From a virus: a stretch of 48,721 bases of DNA. The stretch lies in IMG/VR virus record IMGVR_UViG_3300027608_002931, positions 1 through 48,721 of that record, one strand, 5' to 3'. Positions 17,222 through 25,749 of the stretch are shown here, one piece after another. Below the pieces are notes generated by a model that saw only the letters and a list, made by a program, of their open reading frames with translations, ran no database searches and had not been told where the DNA came from. Position 1 is the first letter of the stretch, and every line of letters begins with the position of its first letter. The translations under genes were made by a program, and so were the position numbers.

Positions 17222-17852
17222 TGTTAATTAATTTTATTAAGTTTTCTTTTATGAAAATTGGATCTTTTATATGACAATTAGTGTCTGAATATTCAGGATT
17301 TAAAAATCCTTTTTCATTTATGTATTTATCATATATATTGAAAAATATATATCCGTATTTTATACAATTTTCTTTAATTTTTTCATTCATATAAAGACTA
17401 TACCTAACTCTGTCTTCATCTGTACCTTGAGCGGGTAATATATCGGGTAGGTGACAATTTTCTTCATCCCACTTAGTTATCCATCTATTTTCAGGTAAAG
17501 ATCTTTCTAATTGTGGTACCACGTTATATACACAAGTTTTTACATTTAACCCCGATACATTTTTAGATATTGCAATAAAATATTCAGTTACTAAATTATC
17601 AATAGTCCCCATCCAATTAGGTTCATATTTGTTTATATGGACCCTACAATCTATTTCACCAAAACAAAAACAAATATAGTCACCAACATTAATTCGATTA
17701 TTATTAACTATTATGTTTTTATCCCTACCAAAACTATACATTAATTTAGGTCCTAACCAATTAACCACTATAGTTAACCCATCAATATTTATACTTTTCC
17801 AACCACCATGTTCTGATGCGTGGCTATCCCCATATGTGTGAAATTGTAACAT
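17211..17852 (-). CDS. SGNH/GDSL-type hydrolase or acyltransferase (copy 1)
   Basis: 213 residues. GDSH (8-11) gives the nucleophile Ser10, GEID (65-68) occupies the block III GxND position, and an Asp/His pair near 190-194 (SDTNCH) completes the triad region. SGNH enzymes remove or transfer acyl groups on sugars. It starts directly after a second SGNH gene, and the two share the GDSH and GEID patterns, suggesting a divergent tandem duplication. Beside a hexapeptide acyltransferase this fits O-acetyl editing of the cluster's glycan (inference). There is no signal peptide, so it acts in the cytoplasm. Confidence 0.78.
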   Translation of the reverse strand: MLQFHTYGDSHASEHGGWKSINIDGLTIVVNWLGPKLMYSFGRDKNIIVNNNRINVGDYICFCFGEIDCRVHINKYEPNWMGTIDNLVTEYFIAISKNVSGLNVKTCVYNVVPQLERSLPENRWITKWDEENCHLPDILPAQGTDEDRVRYSLYMNEKIKENCIKYGYIFFNIYDKYINEKGFLNPEYSDTNCHIKDPIFIKENLIKLINNEL

Positions 17853-18548
17853 TTATATTAAATTATTATTTATTATGTCAGAAAATTCTGTTAGTATAAA
17901 TGGCATTGATTCTTGAGAAAGATGTATGTCATCCATTATATACTTTGGATCTGTACCCCCATCAGGTAACATTAACTTTTTTGATATATCTTTAAATGGT
18001 ATATTATTTTCTAAACACTTTGTTTTAAGATATTTATTAAACTCTATTGTCATTTCATTTCTTTTTATTACATCCCCAAAGTCAATAGGTGATAAATTAC
18101 CCACTGAGGATGGGGGTGACCCATATACACCTACATTTATGTTTTTATTTTTTAAATATAAAACCGTTTCCATATACCTATCAACACAAATCTTTATCCC
18201 CTCAACAATACTAATATTGTTTTTAATTACGTTAAACCCAATATGATTTCTAATATCTATCTCACCAAAACATAAAAAAACATAATCGTTTTTAGTTACA
18301 TTATATTCTTCTATTGCTTGTTCAATTCTTTGTAATTTATTAAAAGAATTATATGCCGTATTTGACCCTATTTTTATGGGGCAAAAGTAAGGTATCTTTT
18401 GTTCGAAACGATTAATGTGTTCTTTTAATTGACCTAAAGATAAAGTGTAACACGTTCCAAACTCTGGTTGAATATGTCGTTTACCATCATATGTTTTATC
18501 TGTTCCAGAAAAAACTGAAACGTGACTATCTCCTATTATATAAATCAT
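17853..18548 (-). CDS. SGNH/GDSL-type hydrolase or acyltransferase (copy 2)
   Basis: 231 residues. GDSH (6-9) carries the nucleophile Ser8, GEID lies at 95-98 within FLCFGEIDIRNH, and DDIHLS (206-211) supplies the catalytic Asp206/His209. As in its neighbour, Glu-Ile-Asp replaces the usual Gly-x-Asn-Asp oxyanion block, so this looks like a distinct subfamily. It overlaps the acyltransferase gene by 23 nt and abuts the next SGNH gene without a gap. A role in acylation or deacylation of a sugar is likely. Confidence 0.8.
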   Translation of the reverse strand: MIYIIGDSHVSVFSGTDKTYDGKRHIQPEFGTCYTLSLGQLKEHINRFEQKIPYFCPIKIGSNTAYNSFNKLQRIEQAIEEYNVTKNDYVFLCFGEIDIRNHIGFNVIKNNISIVEGIKICVDRYMETVLYLKNKNINVGVYGSPPSSVGNLSPIDFGDVIKRNEMTIEFNKYLKTKCLENNIPFKDISKKLMLPDGGTDPKYIMDDIHLSQESMPFILTEFSDIINNNLI

Positions 18549-19065
18549 AACCTAATTTTTTAGCATTCTCAATTATTTTTGTGGGGTCAATTTTTTTAAC
18601 TAACACAGCGGGATTACCCTTATAAACCCCCCACTCTTCCGTATCACCAATTAAAAGACTACCCGCAGTTAACAATACACCTCTTCGTAAAAAAGATCCA
18701 GGTAAAACAATTGCATTAGTACCTATGTTAGAAAATTCTTCCATTATCACAGGTTTAATAATTTGATTGCCTTTTAATTCATTTGGTATCATGGCACCAA
18801 ATAAACCACTATCATCAAATCTGTCAGATCCGCAAATAATTCTAGCACCCGCCATAATATTATTAAATCCTTTTACTATAAACTCAGAATCTTTACCACC
18901 TATAACAGTAACATATGGGCTTATGTGAACATAATCCCCTATATCAATTTTTGTAGTGCAATAAAATCCTTTATCAATTGCAATATGTGATCCTTTAATA
19001 ACAGTTTCTTGTTTAATTAAAACATCGGAATCCACCATAACATCATTACCTATAATATTTATCAT
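18526..19065 (-). CDS. Left-handed beta-helix (hexapeptide) acyltransferase
   Basis: 179 residues. Imperfect hexapeptide repeats run from about 10 to 150. VHISPYVTVIGG (46-57) holds a probable catalytic His, and the end (LIGDTEEWGVYKGNPAVLVKK) is the classic closing coil of sugar O-acetyltransferases of the galactoside/serine acetyltransferase type. It would act as a trimer and move an acetyl group from acetyl-CoA to a sugar hydroxyl or amine. With the DegT enzyme upstream, N-acetylation of an amino-sugar is one option. Confidence 0.85.
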   Translation of the reverse strand: MINIIGNDVMVDSDVLIKQETVIKGSHIAIDKGFYCTTKIDIGDYVHISPYVTVIGGKDSEFIVKGFNNIMAGARIICGSDRFDDSGLFGAMIPNELKGNQIIKPVIMEEFSNIGTNAIVLPGSFLRRGVLLTAGSLLIGDTEEWGVYKGNPAVLVKKIDPTKIIENAKKLGYDLYNRR

Positions 19066-19066
19066 T

Positions 19067-19477
19067 TTATAAGAATGTTTTATCTAAAGATTGACCCTCA
19101 TATGGTCCTGTTTTATATTCATAAACAATCGTATCTTCTTCAAGTATTTCATATGTGTGACCACCATAAAGGGTAAAACTTGCATCTCCTGAATATAAAA
19201 TTGGGGTCGCAATAATTTGATCATCAATATCAAACAATATACATCTAACACTACCTTTAATAACAACCCAAGATTCTTGAGCAATTTGTTCCGTATAGTG
19301 TCTATCTTTAGTAATATGTTTATGTGGTGGAAATGTTTTATCTTTTTCCATCTTTAATGTTGCACATTGAATAAAATTATTTTCAGGTATAACTTCTGTT
19401 CTACCATTAATATCATCCAATCTATTAATTACGTGTAATAGTTTGTCCGTTTCTACTTTTGAGTATATTTTTTCCAT
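19067..19477 (-). CDS. Cupin-fold protein
   Basis: 136 residues. A single cupin barrel is visible: FPPHKHI (49-55) and an E-S-W strand (AQESWVVIKGSVR, 71-83) give the first metal-binding motif, and YGGHTYEI (104-111) gives the second. Small cupins in polysaccharide clusters are often sugar epimerases or isomerases, but this one lacks the features I would need to name the RmlC or FdtA types. It lies 1 nt from the acyltransferase and 3 nt after a fucosyltransferase gene. Confidence 0.72.
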   Translation of the reverse strand: MEKIYSKVETDKLLHVINRLDDINGRTEVIPENNFIQCATLKMEKDKTFPPHKHITKDRHYTEQIAQESWVVIKGSVRCILFDIDDQIIATPILYSGDASFTLYGGHTYEILEEDTIVYEYKTGPYEGQSLDKTFL

Positions 19478-19480
19478 TTC

Positions 19481-20269
19481 TTATTTATTAAGGATTATCC
19501 ATTCCGATGGGAATAAAGTTGATGTGTTAAGATGAGCATTTGCAGGTCCAAACCATTTATTTGTTGTTATTACTTTCTTGTCTTTATTTGGATTTAAATA
19601 TGCTGCCCACCAACTAAATGTGCTATTACAAATTATATTATCTTTACATAAACTCATCGTATATAAATCTAACCAATCTTTACCCGAAGTATAGAATATT
19701 TTATTGGGTAAATAATCAAACATATTTTTAATCCCCTCTAAATCATCGCTAAAAATTAAAAAAGTATTATTTATACCAATAATTTTTGCTGCCTCTTTAT
19801 AATATTCTTCAGATTGTTGTGGGTGATGATTCGGGTGTTTTAAATAATCACCTCTTCTAATATGTATAGAAACATAATTATTAACTTCAGGCAAACTTTT
19901 TAATATCTCATTTTTAATATCTTCCGTAGGTTTAAAAATATCTATAATAATTTGTTTATTATTTATAAAATATTTTTCACTCTGAAAGTATCCATCTAAT
20001 AATAAATTAGTTTCTTTAATATAATTAATATGTTGATGATTAAAATTAGTTTCATTATAAACATAATACTTCTGTGGTAATCTATCAATAAAATTAAAAT
20101 TTCTTAAAATATTATTATCATAATTTTTATAATCAGGATCGATAGGTCTTATAAATTCTTTAGAAAAAACATAATCAACCCCATTATCAATTGACATACT
20201 GATTGATGCCGCAAGTTTAAACATTACATTACCAATACCACCCCTATGATTTGTTGTTATAAAATTCAT
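19481..20269 (-). CDS. GT11-family alpha-1,2-fucosyltransferase
   Basis: 262 residues, typical for bacterial GT11. The motifs in order are GGIGNVMF (10-17, usually GGLGNQMF), HIRRGDY (136-142, GDP-fucose binding), FSDD (173-176) and CNSTFSWWAAYLN (214-226). Characterised members add L-fucose in alpha-1,2 linkage to galactose on capsules or O-antigens. It shares the minus-strand operon with gmd. GT11 genes are common in Bacteroidota, so acquisition from a host-like glycan cluster is plausible. Confidence 0.92.
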   Translation of the reverse strand: MNFITTNHRGGIGNVMFKLAASISMSIDNGVDYVFSKEFIRPIDPDYKNYDNNILRNFNFIDRLPQKYYVYNETNFNHQHINYIKETNLLLDGYFQSEKYFINNKQIIIDIFKPTEDIKNEILKSLPEVNNYVSIHIRRGDYLKHPNHHPQQSEEYYKEAAKIIGINNTFLIFSDDLEGIKNMFDYLPNKIFYTSGKDWLDLYTMSLCKDNIICNSTFSWWAAYLNPNKDKKVITTNKWFGPANAHLNTSTLFPSEWIILNK

Positions 20270-20272
20270 AAA

Positions 20273-20902
20273 TCACTTTATCAACCATTTATAATCTGTC
20301 ATCTTATTTTCTATATCACTAAAACTAACTCTTTGGGTTGCAATTAATGGATAAAAAGAATAAACATTTAATAATTTTTGTAACTCAACGTAAATAACAT
20401 CTAAAGCGTTATCATATTTTTTTATTCTATTTAAAACTTCAACAAATGATTTTTTATTTATTGCAACACAGTGAGTACTAAATGTGTAATGTAATTTACA
20501 AACTTTGTCGTTAACTAAGTTAGGTGGTTTTTTTCCCATATGAGTATTATGGTTTCCTCCAAAATATAACATATCCCAATCTTCAGGTAATGACTTAAAG
20601 AATGGTTCCATATTTTTAACTTGATCTGTAAATTCAACATCATCTTCTAAAATTAATATTGAATTATAATTATTTTTAATCGCGTCCTCCAATATATTAA
20701 CATTAGTTTTAACTAATGCCAACCTTGATGGTGTCATAAATCCCGATGAGGTTTGGTTTAACTTTTTTCCGTCTACCGCAATAAACCTGTCAATTCCTGT
20801 TAACTCGTATTTTTTAAATTCATTAAGACATTCTTCCCATCTATCTGACCTTCGCTCTAAATTAATACAATATGTTTTATCAAAAAATTCCGTTATTTTC
20901 AT
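20273..20902 (-). CDS. GT25-family glycosyltransferase
   Basis: 209 residues. CINLERRSDRW (12-22) is the family's opening motif and ILILEDDVEF (82-91) its DXD-like metal site. WDMLYFGGNH near 110 and THCVAINKKSF near 146 are also typical. GT25 includes bacterial LPS beta-galactosyltransferases and, in animals and mimivirus, collagen hydroxylysine glycosyltransferases. The latter link is notable because this phage encodes a long collagen-like fibre; that fibre has no Lys, however, so target inference must stay open. It starts 1 nt after a GT2 gene. Confidence 0.88.
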   Translation of the reverse strand: MKITEFFDKTYCINLERRSDRWEECLNEFKKYELTGIDRFIAVDGKKLNQTSSGFMTPSRLALVKTNVNILEDAIKNNYNSILILEDDVEFTDQVKNMEPFFKSLPEDWDMLYFGGNHNTHMGKKPPNLVNDKVCKLHYTFSTHCVAINKKSFVEVLNRIKKYDNALDVIYVELQKLLNVYSFYPLIATQRVSFSDIENKMTDYKWLIK

Positions 20903-20903
20903 A

Positions 20904-21464
20904 CTAGTGTCTTACATTATAATATACTTCAGGGGTAATAACCCAATTACTTGTTAAATTTTTTAATTTGGATAAAAAATCAAAGTCTTCACCATCTCTG
21001 TTATTATCAAATAATAATTTATCAAATTTATTTTTGTAACAAAAAGATATCCCAACTCTAGCAAATATTAAATCGGTTCTATGTGGTTCAGGAAGAATTA
21101 ATCCATTTTGATACTTCATTCTCCATACAACAAAATCGTAGTTAGAATATTCTTCAAATAATTTTTTTACATAGTCAGGATGAATTGTATCATCATCATC
21201 TAAAAATCCAATCCATTCTGTTTCACACAATTTTATTCCTTCGTTCCTAACTAAACCTGATTGTCCGTTACTTGGACCAACTAACCCTTTTTTATCAATT
21301 TTAATTATTATTATTCTTTCATCATCAAATGGTGTCCCATCCACACCATCATAAATAATAATGCATTTCCAATTTGGGTTTGTTTGATTTTTTAATGACT
21401 CAATAGAATTAAGAATAGTAAATCTATTTAATGAGGGTATAATAAAAGTTATAATATTTTCCAT
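20904..21464 (-). CDS. GT2 glycosyltransferase, short form
   Basis: 186 residues, a minimal GT-A domain. ITFIIPSLNRFTIL (5-18) opens the fold, GLVRNEGI (70-77) is the conserved nucleotide-side segment, and FLDDDD (87-92) carries the metal-binding acids. A second acidic patch GEDFDF near 158-163 may be the base. The C-terminus is short, with no membrane anchor. It lies 2 nt after the two-domain GT2 gene and 1 nt before the GT25 gene. Confidence 0.87.
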   Translation of the reverse strand: MENIITFIIPSLNRFTILNSIESLKNQTNPNWKCIIIYDGVDGTPFDDERIIIIKIDKKGLVGPSNGQSGLVRNEGIKLCETEWIGFLDDDDTIHPDYVKKLFEEYSNYDFVVWRMKYQNGLILPEPHRTDLIFARVGISFCYKNKFDKLLFDNNRDGEDFDFLSKLKNLTSNWVITPEVYYNVRH

Positions 21465-21466
21465 CT

Positions 21467-22975
21467 TTATTGTTTAATATAAAAATATTTTTTTAATTTA
21501 TCAACATTTTTTTGAATAAATGGTATTAATATATTGGAATATTGGGAAGTTATTTCAGTATTTTCTTTATCAATGTTTCTTGTTTTTGATTCATAATGAA
21601 ATGCCACTGATTTACCTGATATAATATTAATATATCCTTTTAAAATACATTTTAGATTTAATTCAACATCCTCCCAACAATAGTCATATAACTCATTAAA
21701 CATTCCAATATTTATAAACAAATCTTTACGTGTCATCATTAAGGCCGCTGTATTTCCAGCAACTTCATTATTTTCAACTACGTAATTGAAATATGAATTT
21801 GAATTATTATGGGTTACATTTATAGTTTTATCGATTTGGTTGAGGTACATAAAGATTCCGGAGTGTTGTAATGTATTATCTTCATAATGTAATCGTGACC
21901 CAACAATTCCAACTTTAGTATTTAATTTTAAGATCCTAACCATTTCATGTATAACATTATTTAAAATCTTTATATCGTTATTACAAAATAATAAAAATTC
22001 ATAATCTTTACCAATATGGTTTTTAACAACGTCATTATTAATTTTTGCAAAATTATAATAATCATACTCTATTAAATTAATATTATAATTTAAATATTTT
22101 TCCTTAATTTTGTTTTTTTCTTCATCAGTAGATCCTGTATCGGCAATAAAAACATCAAACATATTTTTATCACAATGTTCATATAATGAATCAACACAGT
22201 TAAACAATAATTCTAAATTTCCTTTAGTTGGGATAATAACTGCAACTTTACCAACATTCTTTATTGGCTTTGTTTTTATAATTGGAACATATGGGTACTC
22301 TGGTTTTAAATCTAAAGGTAAATTAGACCCCCACTTCTCAATAAACTTTTCTTTACTTTCCCAAAATTCTTGATTTGGTCTTCCCACAGATTCGTGAGTA
22401 ATTTCAAATGATGAGGTAACTCCAATTTTAACTCCATCTAAATAATTTGGAACACAGAATAAATGATCGTAGAAGTGAAACTTACCAATTGTTTCATCAA
22501 ACGCATGTTTAATTTTTGTTTTATCAAACGAGAGGAATAAACCATCTATGGTTACAACCGGTATTAAAAAAGGTAATTTAGGTGAATATCTATTAATCCA
22601 TTTTTTCTGTCCTTCGGGATGGTGATAAACTTGACCAACCATAGTTAAATTCATTCTTTCCCAATAAACACCTGACTCAGGAAAATAACAAGATCCGGCT
22701 TTTCCAATTATACCGAATTCGGGGTTATTAGAAAAATCTTCCAATAATTTTTTACCCCAATTTTTTTCAAGTTTAATGTCGTTATGACAACAAACAACAA
22801 CATCATAAATTGATTCTATTACTCCGTTGTTATAAACATGTGAAAGTGAATATTGATTATGATTAACATATTCTAATACTTGAACATCTTTAAGTCCAAC
22901 CGTTTGTAACAAATGTTGTTTAAATTTGTTATTATATATTTCGTCTTTATGTGTTGAATAAATTATTGTTATCAT
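21467..22975 (-). CDS. Two-domain GT2 glycosyltransferase (rhamnosyltransferase-like)
   Basis: 502 residues with two GT-A-like halves. The N-terminal half (1-230) begins ITIIYSTHK and has VVCCHNDIKLE where the acidic motif should be. The C-terminal half (about 240-502) begins KVAVIIPTKGN, has FLLFCNNDIKIL at the DXD position and ends with WEDVELNLK, the usual E-D-x-D-base region of rhamnosyl/GlcNAc-type GT2 enzymes. Two active sites could add two sugars in turn. The start overlaps the dUTPase stop by 4 nt (ATGA). Confidence 0.87.
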   Translation of the reverse strand: MITIIYSTHKDEIYNNKFKQHLLQTVGLKDVQVLEYVNHNQYSLSHVYNNGVIESIYDVVVCCHNDIKLEKNWGKKLLEDFSNNPEFGIIGKAGSCYFPESGVYWERMNLTMVGQVYHHPEGQKKWINRYSPKLPFLIPVVTIDGLFLSFDKTKIKHAFDETIGKFHFYDHLFCVPNYLDGVKIGVTSSFEITHESVGRPNQEFWESKEKFIEKWGSNLPLDLKPEYPYVPIIKTKPIKNVGKVAVIIPTKGNLELLFNCVDSLYEHCDKNMFDVFIADTGSTDEEKNKIKEKYLNYNINLIEYDYYNFAKINNDVVKNHIGKDYEFLLFCNNDIKILNNVIHEMVRILKLNTKVGIVGSRLHYEDNTLQHSGIFMYLNQIDKTINVTHNNSNSYFNYVVENNEVAGNTAALMMTRKDLFINIGMFNELYDYCWEDVELNLKCILKGYINIISGKSVAFHYESKTRNIDKENTEITSQYSNILIPFIQKNVDKLKKYFYIKQ

Positions 22976-23571
22976 ATGCCAGTACTACCAAAACCATTAT
23001 GTTCTCTATCTTTATTTGATATATCATTAACCTTAACTAATTGAATCCATTTACCGCAAACAACCGGAGTCATTACCGCTTGAGCAATTTTTTGTCCTTT
23101 TTCAATAATAACTTCACTATTTGTTGTGTTAAAAATAATAACTTTAATTTCTCCCGTATACCCTTGATCTATTGTACCCGGAGAATTCAAAACCATTAGT
23201 CCTTGATTAATTGCTAATCCGCTTTTTGACCTAACTTGTATTTCATAATTTTCGGGAATATCAAAATGAATTCCCGTTGGGATTAGTTCTCGACCAAAAG
23301 ATTTAATGGTAATTGTTTCAGTTGAAAATAAATCCATTCCTGAATCTGTTGGATATGAATAAGATGGTTCAATTGCATGATCCGAAGATTTACGATATCC
23401 AACTTTAATTGTTGGTTGCATAGATTCCATTGTTCTTTCTAATTCTTCAATGTCTAATCCAAACTCTTCAATAATAAGATTATAATCAAATTCCTCATCA
23501 TCAAATGATGATTCAAGAGAACTAACTCGTTTCATCATATCCTCAAACTCATTAACCTTATTTTTATCCAT
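22972..23571 (-). CDS. dut: dUTPase (trimeric)
   Basis: 199 residues. All five motifs are present: TDSGMDL (75-81), RSKSGLA (114-120), the NSPGTIDQGYTGEIKV block (129-144), KGQKIAQAVMTPV (158-170) and the C-terminal arm REHNGFGSTG (189-198). It hydrolyses dUTP to dUMP, keeping uracil out of phage DNA. An N-terminal acidic helical extension of about 54 residues is unusual and may tether the enzyme to a partner. The start overlaps the exonuclease stop by one base, so the two are a DNA-metabolism pair inside the glycan cluster. Confidence 0.96.
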   Translation of the reverse strand: MDKNKVNEFEDMMKRVSSLESSFDDEEFDYNLIIEEFGLDIEELERTMESMQPTIKVGYRKSSDHAIEPSYSYPTDSGMDLFSTETITIKSFGRELIPTGIHFDIPENYEIQVRSKSGLAINQGLMVLNSPGTIDQGYTGEIKVIIFNTTNSEVIIEKGQKIAQAVMTPVVCGKWIQLVKVNDISNKDREHNGFGSTGI

Positions 23572-24290
23572 TATTTTAATTGTTTTAATTTAATGATTGC
23601 GTCAATCAATACGTCAACATCTCGTTCACAATATTCCCCAATTTCTTTTAACATACCTTTGTTCCAATAACAATCATGTACTTTATCTCCGGTCACAGCT
23701 CCACCTTTTGGTGTTGGTATATCCAAACAAGAACACATTAAATCTAATGATCCAATTGCGGTATACGCTCCGTATTGCCATACGTCTTTTGTGTCAATTG
23801 CCTTAACTTCCCAAGGTTTTGTATCATATGAAGGTAAAATTGAAGATGGTTTTAATCCATTAATGATCATTCTTTTAGCAATCATTGGGATATCAAAATT
23901 CTTTAAGTTGTGTCCACATAAGTGAAAATCCAATTTACCACAACGATTTAATAAAGTTTGTAAATCTTTTAACACTTTTCCTTCATCATCACCTGAGAAT
24001 GTTTGTTTTTTAATTTCATTGTTGTCCATAACAAATGCAACACTCACACAAACAATCTTAGCGAACTCAGGTACCAACGCAGTTCTTGTTGCAAAAATTA
24101 AATTCTTACGTTCACTTTCATTCTTACCCTCAAGTGCATCCTCAGGGAATCTTTTTAAGAACCAATCGAAATATTTGTCAAATTGTTCAGACAATCTTGG
24201 ATATAATTCCACACAAGAATCATAATCTTTTGTTATCCCCACCGTTTCGATGTCAAGGAATAAAATTTTTGTAATCGGTATATTTATCAT
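23571..24290 (-). CDS. DnaQ-like 3'-5' exonuclease (PolB-exonuclease type, DEDDy)
   Basis: 239 residues. ExoI is FLDIET (11-16, Asp13/Glu15), ExoII is HNLKNFDIPM (127-136, Asp133) and ExoIII is YCERDVDVL (220-228, Tyr220/Asp224), giving a DEDDy set. The domain resembles the stand-alone predicted PolB-type exonuclease family. It should remove 3' nucleotides from DNA for proofreading, repair or host DNA breakdown. It lies 3 nt after a GT-B gene and overlaps dut by one base. Confidence 0.9.
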   Translation of the reverse strand: MINIPITKILFLDIETVGITKDYDSCVELYPRLSEQFDKYFDWFLKRFPEDALEGKNESERKNLIFATRTALVPEFAKIVCVSVAFVMDNNEIKKQTFSGDDEGKVLKDLQTLLNRCGKLDFHLCGHNLKNFDIPMIAKRMIINGLKPSSILPSYDTKPWEVKAIDTKDVWQYGAYTAIGSLDLMCSCLDIPTPKGGAVTGDKVHDCYWNKGMLKEIGEYCERDVDVLIDAIIKLKQLK

Positions 24291-24293
24291 TTT

Positions 24294-25511
24294 TTATTTA
24301 ATTAAGGATTTGTAAAATTCTGCTCTTTCTTTTGTTACATTATTAAGATCATATCTGTCTTTAACTGTTTCATAAAGTCTTTCACCTAAATCAACAATCA
24401 TATTTGGATTCTCAACTAATTTTTTAATATTTTTAGCCCAATCACTGTGATTATTGGAATCATTTACTAACAACGCATTTCCATCAGTAAATTGACCTTG
24501 GTGTAAGGCATGTTTTAAATCAATTGTGTAAGAACCAACATTTGAAGCAATTAACGCTTTTTTATAAAATCCAGCCTCAATAACTTTTAATTGAGATTTC
24601 ATTCTATTAAAAATGTGATTCTGAATTGGAGCCAATGAAATATCAAATTTAGAATAATTTTTTGCATATGTTGTTACAGGTTTTGTCCAAACTCGAACAT
24701 AATTTTCATTCTCCCAACCAAAAAATTCTTTTTCCTCAAACTTACTTAAAAATTCTTTGTATTTTGGAGTAACAATTTTATAGTTGTCAGTAAAGATTTC
24801 TTCATATCTCGCCCAAACAGTTTCCTCAGGTTTGATTGGTCTTTGTTTTTGTTCGCCAGTTTCTTTATTAATTTCAGTAACAGACCCCCTTATGTCAAAC
24901 CCACAAATAAAATATTGTAGTTTATCCTGTAGTGGAGTTAATTTTGATATAAAACCATTCATCAACCTTAAATCGTGTAGATGTGATGAACCTCCTAACC
25001 AACCAACTCTAATTTTATTTGAGGGTAGTGTTGGTTCATTAAATTGAGGGTCTTTAGGATTTATTGCATTTGCAAAAACTTCTACGTTTTTATTAAATTT
25101 TCTAATCTCGTCAGCAAATATTTTGGTTGTTGTTGTCACATATGACGCAACTTTTAAATTATTAACAATTTTTTTATGAATTTGATTTTGTATAATTAAT
25201 TGATGAATCGGATGCTCTTTTGTCGGTAACCAATAATCATCAATATCAACAATTACAATGATACCATTTAACTTTAACCATTCAATTATCTGAGGAGTTT
25301 CCTCGTAAGTTTGCCCAATATTTCTATGTATATGTACAATCTGATATTTTTTCCAATAATTTATATCGTTAATTTTTGGTTCGTAATCAATATCTACGTG
25401 AAAATCATCAGGGTACATATTTTGTAACATAATGTGGGGGTCAACAGATCGAAATTTTCCAACTCCCGATTTATCTGATGGTAGAACTAATACTTTAATC
25501 TTTTCTTTCAT
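24294..25511 (-). CDS. GT-B glycosyltransferase
   Basis: 405 residues. The N-terminal half carries VLVLPSDKSGVGKFR (9-23) and IVIVDIDDYWLP. The second half starts at IRVGWLGGSSH (about 173), typical of the donor domain of GT-B enzymes, and ends with a conserved-looking IEAGFYKKALIASNVG block at the E-X7-E position. The ending YDLNNVTKERAEFYKSL is the usual closing helix. It should act on a cytoplasmic glycan or protein. Its ATG lies inside the last codons of an endonuclease remnant in another frame. Confidence 0.85.
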   Translation of the reverse strand: MKEKIKVLVLPSDKSGVGKFRSVDPHIMLQNMYPDDFHVDIDYEPKINDINYWKKYQIVHIHRNIGQTYEETPQIIEWLKLNGIIVIVDIDDYWLPTKEHPIHQLIIQNQIHKKIVNNLKVASYVTTTTKIFADEIRKFNKNVEVFANAINPKDPQFNEPTLPSNKIRVGWLGGSSHLHDLRLMNGFISKLTPLQDKLQYFICGFDIRGSVTEINKETGEQKQRPIKPEETVWARYEEIFTDNYKIVTPKYKEFLSKFEEKEFFGWENENYVRVWTKPVTTYAKNYSKFDISLAPIQNHIFNRMKSQLKVIEAGFYKKALIASNVGSYTIDLKHALHQGQFTDGNALLVNDSNNHSDWAKNIKKLVENPNMIVDLGERLYETVKDRYDLNNVTKERAEFYKSLIK

Positions 25512-25737
25512 ATTTTTTTAATATTGTGTTAAGGTAATAAGGGGTTTTTAAATCGCATTCCCATATAACTTCTAAATTATAACCATTTTTTTTAATATTG
25601 TCAACTCTTATCCTATCTTCTTCCCATATATCCTTAGATTTTTTTTGTTTAATAATGTGATAATAGTCTTTACCATATTTATTGGGATTATAATAACAAA
25701 AAAACCCCCAAACTAAATAAGAATGGGGGTTAATAAA
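25495..25737 (-). pseudogene. Remnant of a Vsr-like/homing-type endonuclease (C-terminal fragment)
   Basis: An 80-codon frame with no ATG, GTG or TTG start, bounded upstream by a stop codon. It reads YYNPNKYGKDYYH, then KSKDIWEEDRIR and GYNLEVIWECD. The pattern NP-x-x-Y ... IW-x-x-D-x-x-R ... GY-x-x-x-x-IWE matches the C-terminal part of Vsr-fold homing-type endonucleases found in large phages. The catalytic N-terminal half is gone. Its first codons coincide with a terminator hairpin and its last 17 nt overlap the following glycosyltransferase gene. It accounts for the only gap of more than 200 nt in the minus-strand block. Best read as the relic of an intruding endonuclease gene. Confidence 0.68.
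25698..25731 (-). terminator. Rho-independent terminator inside the minus-strand block
   Basis: On the minus strand an 8-bp stem (25731-25724 with 25710-25703, five consecutive G-C pairs) and a 13-nt loop run into seven T residues. It lies 19 nt after the stop of the gene at 25750 and separates the upstream virion-type genes from the glycan and DNA-metabolism genes. Confidence 0.88.
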
Positions 25738-25749
25738 TTAAAATATTGG

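Noticed and set aside
25512-25749. Plain intergenic spacer with a short ATG frame (MVKTIITLL, 22 codons)
   Set aside because: The short ATG frame has no support; the other frame reads as an endonuclease fragment and explains the spacer better.
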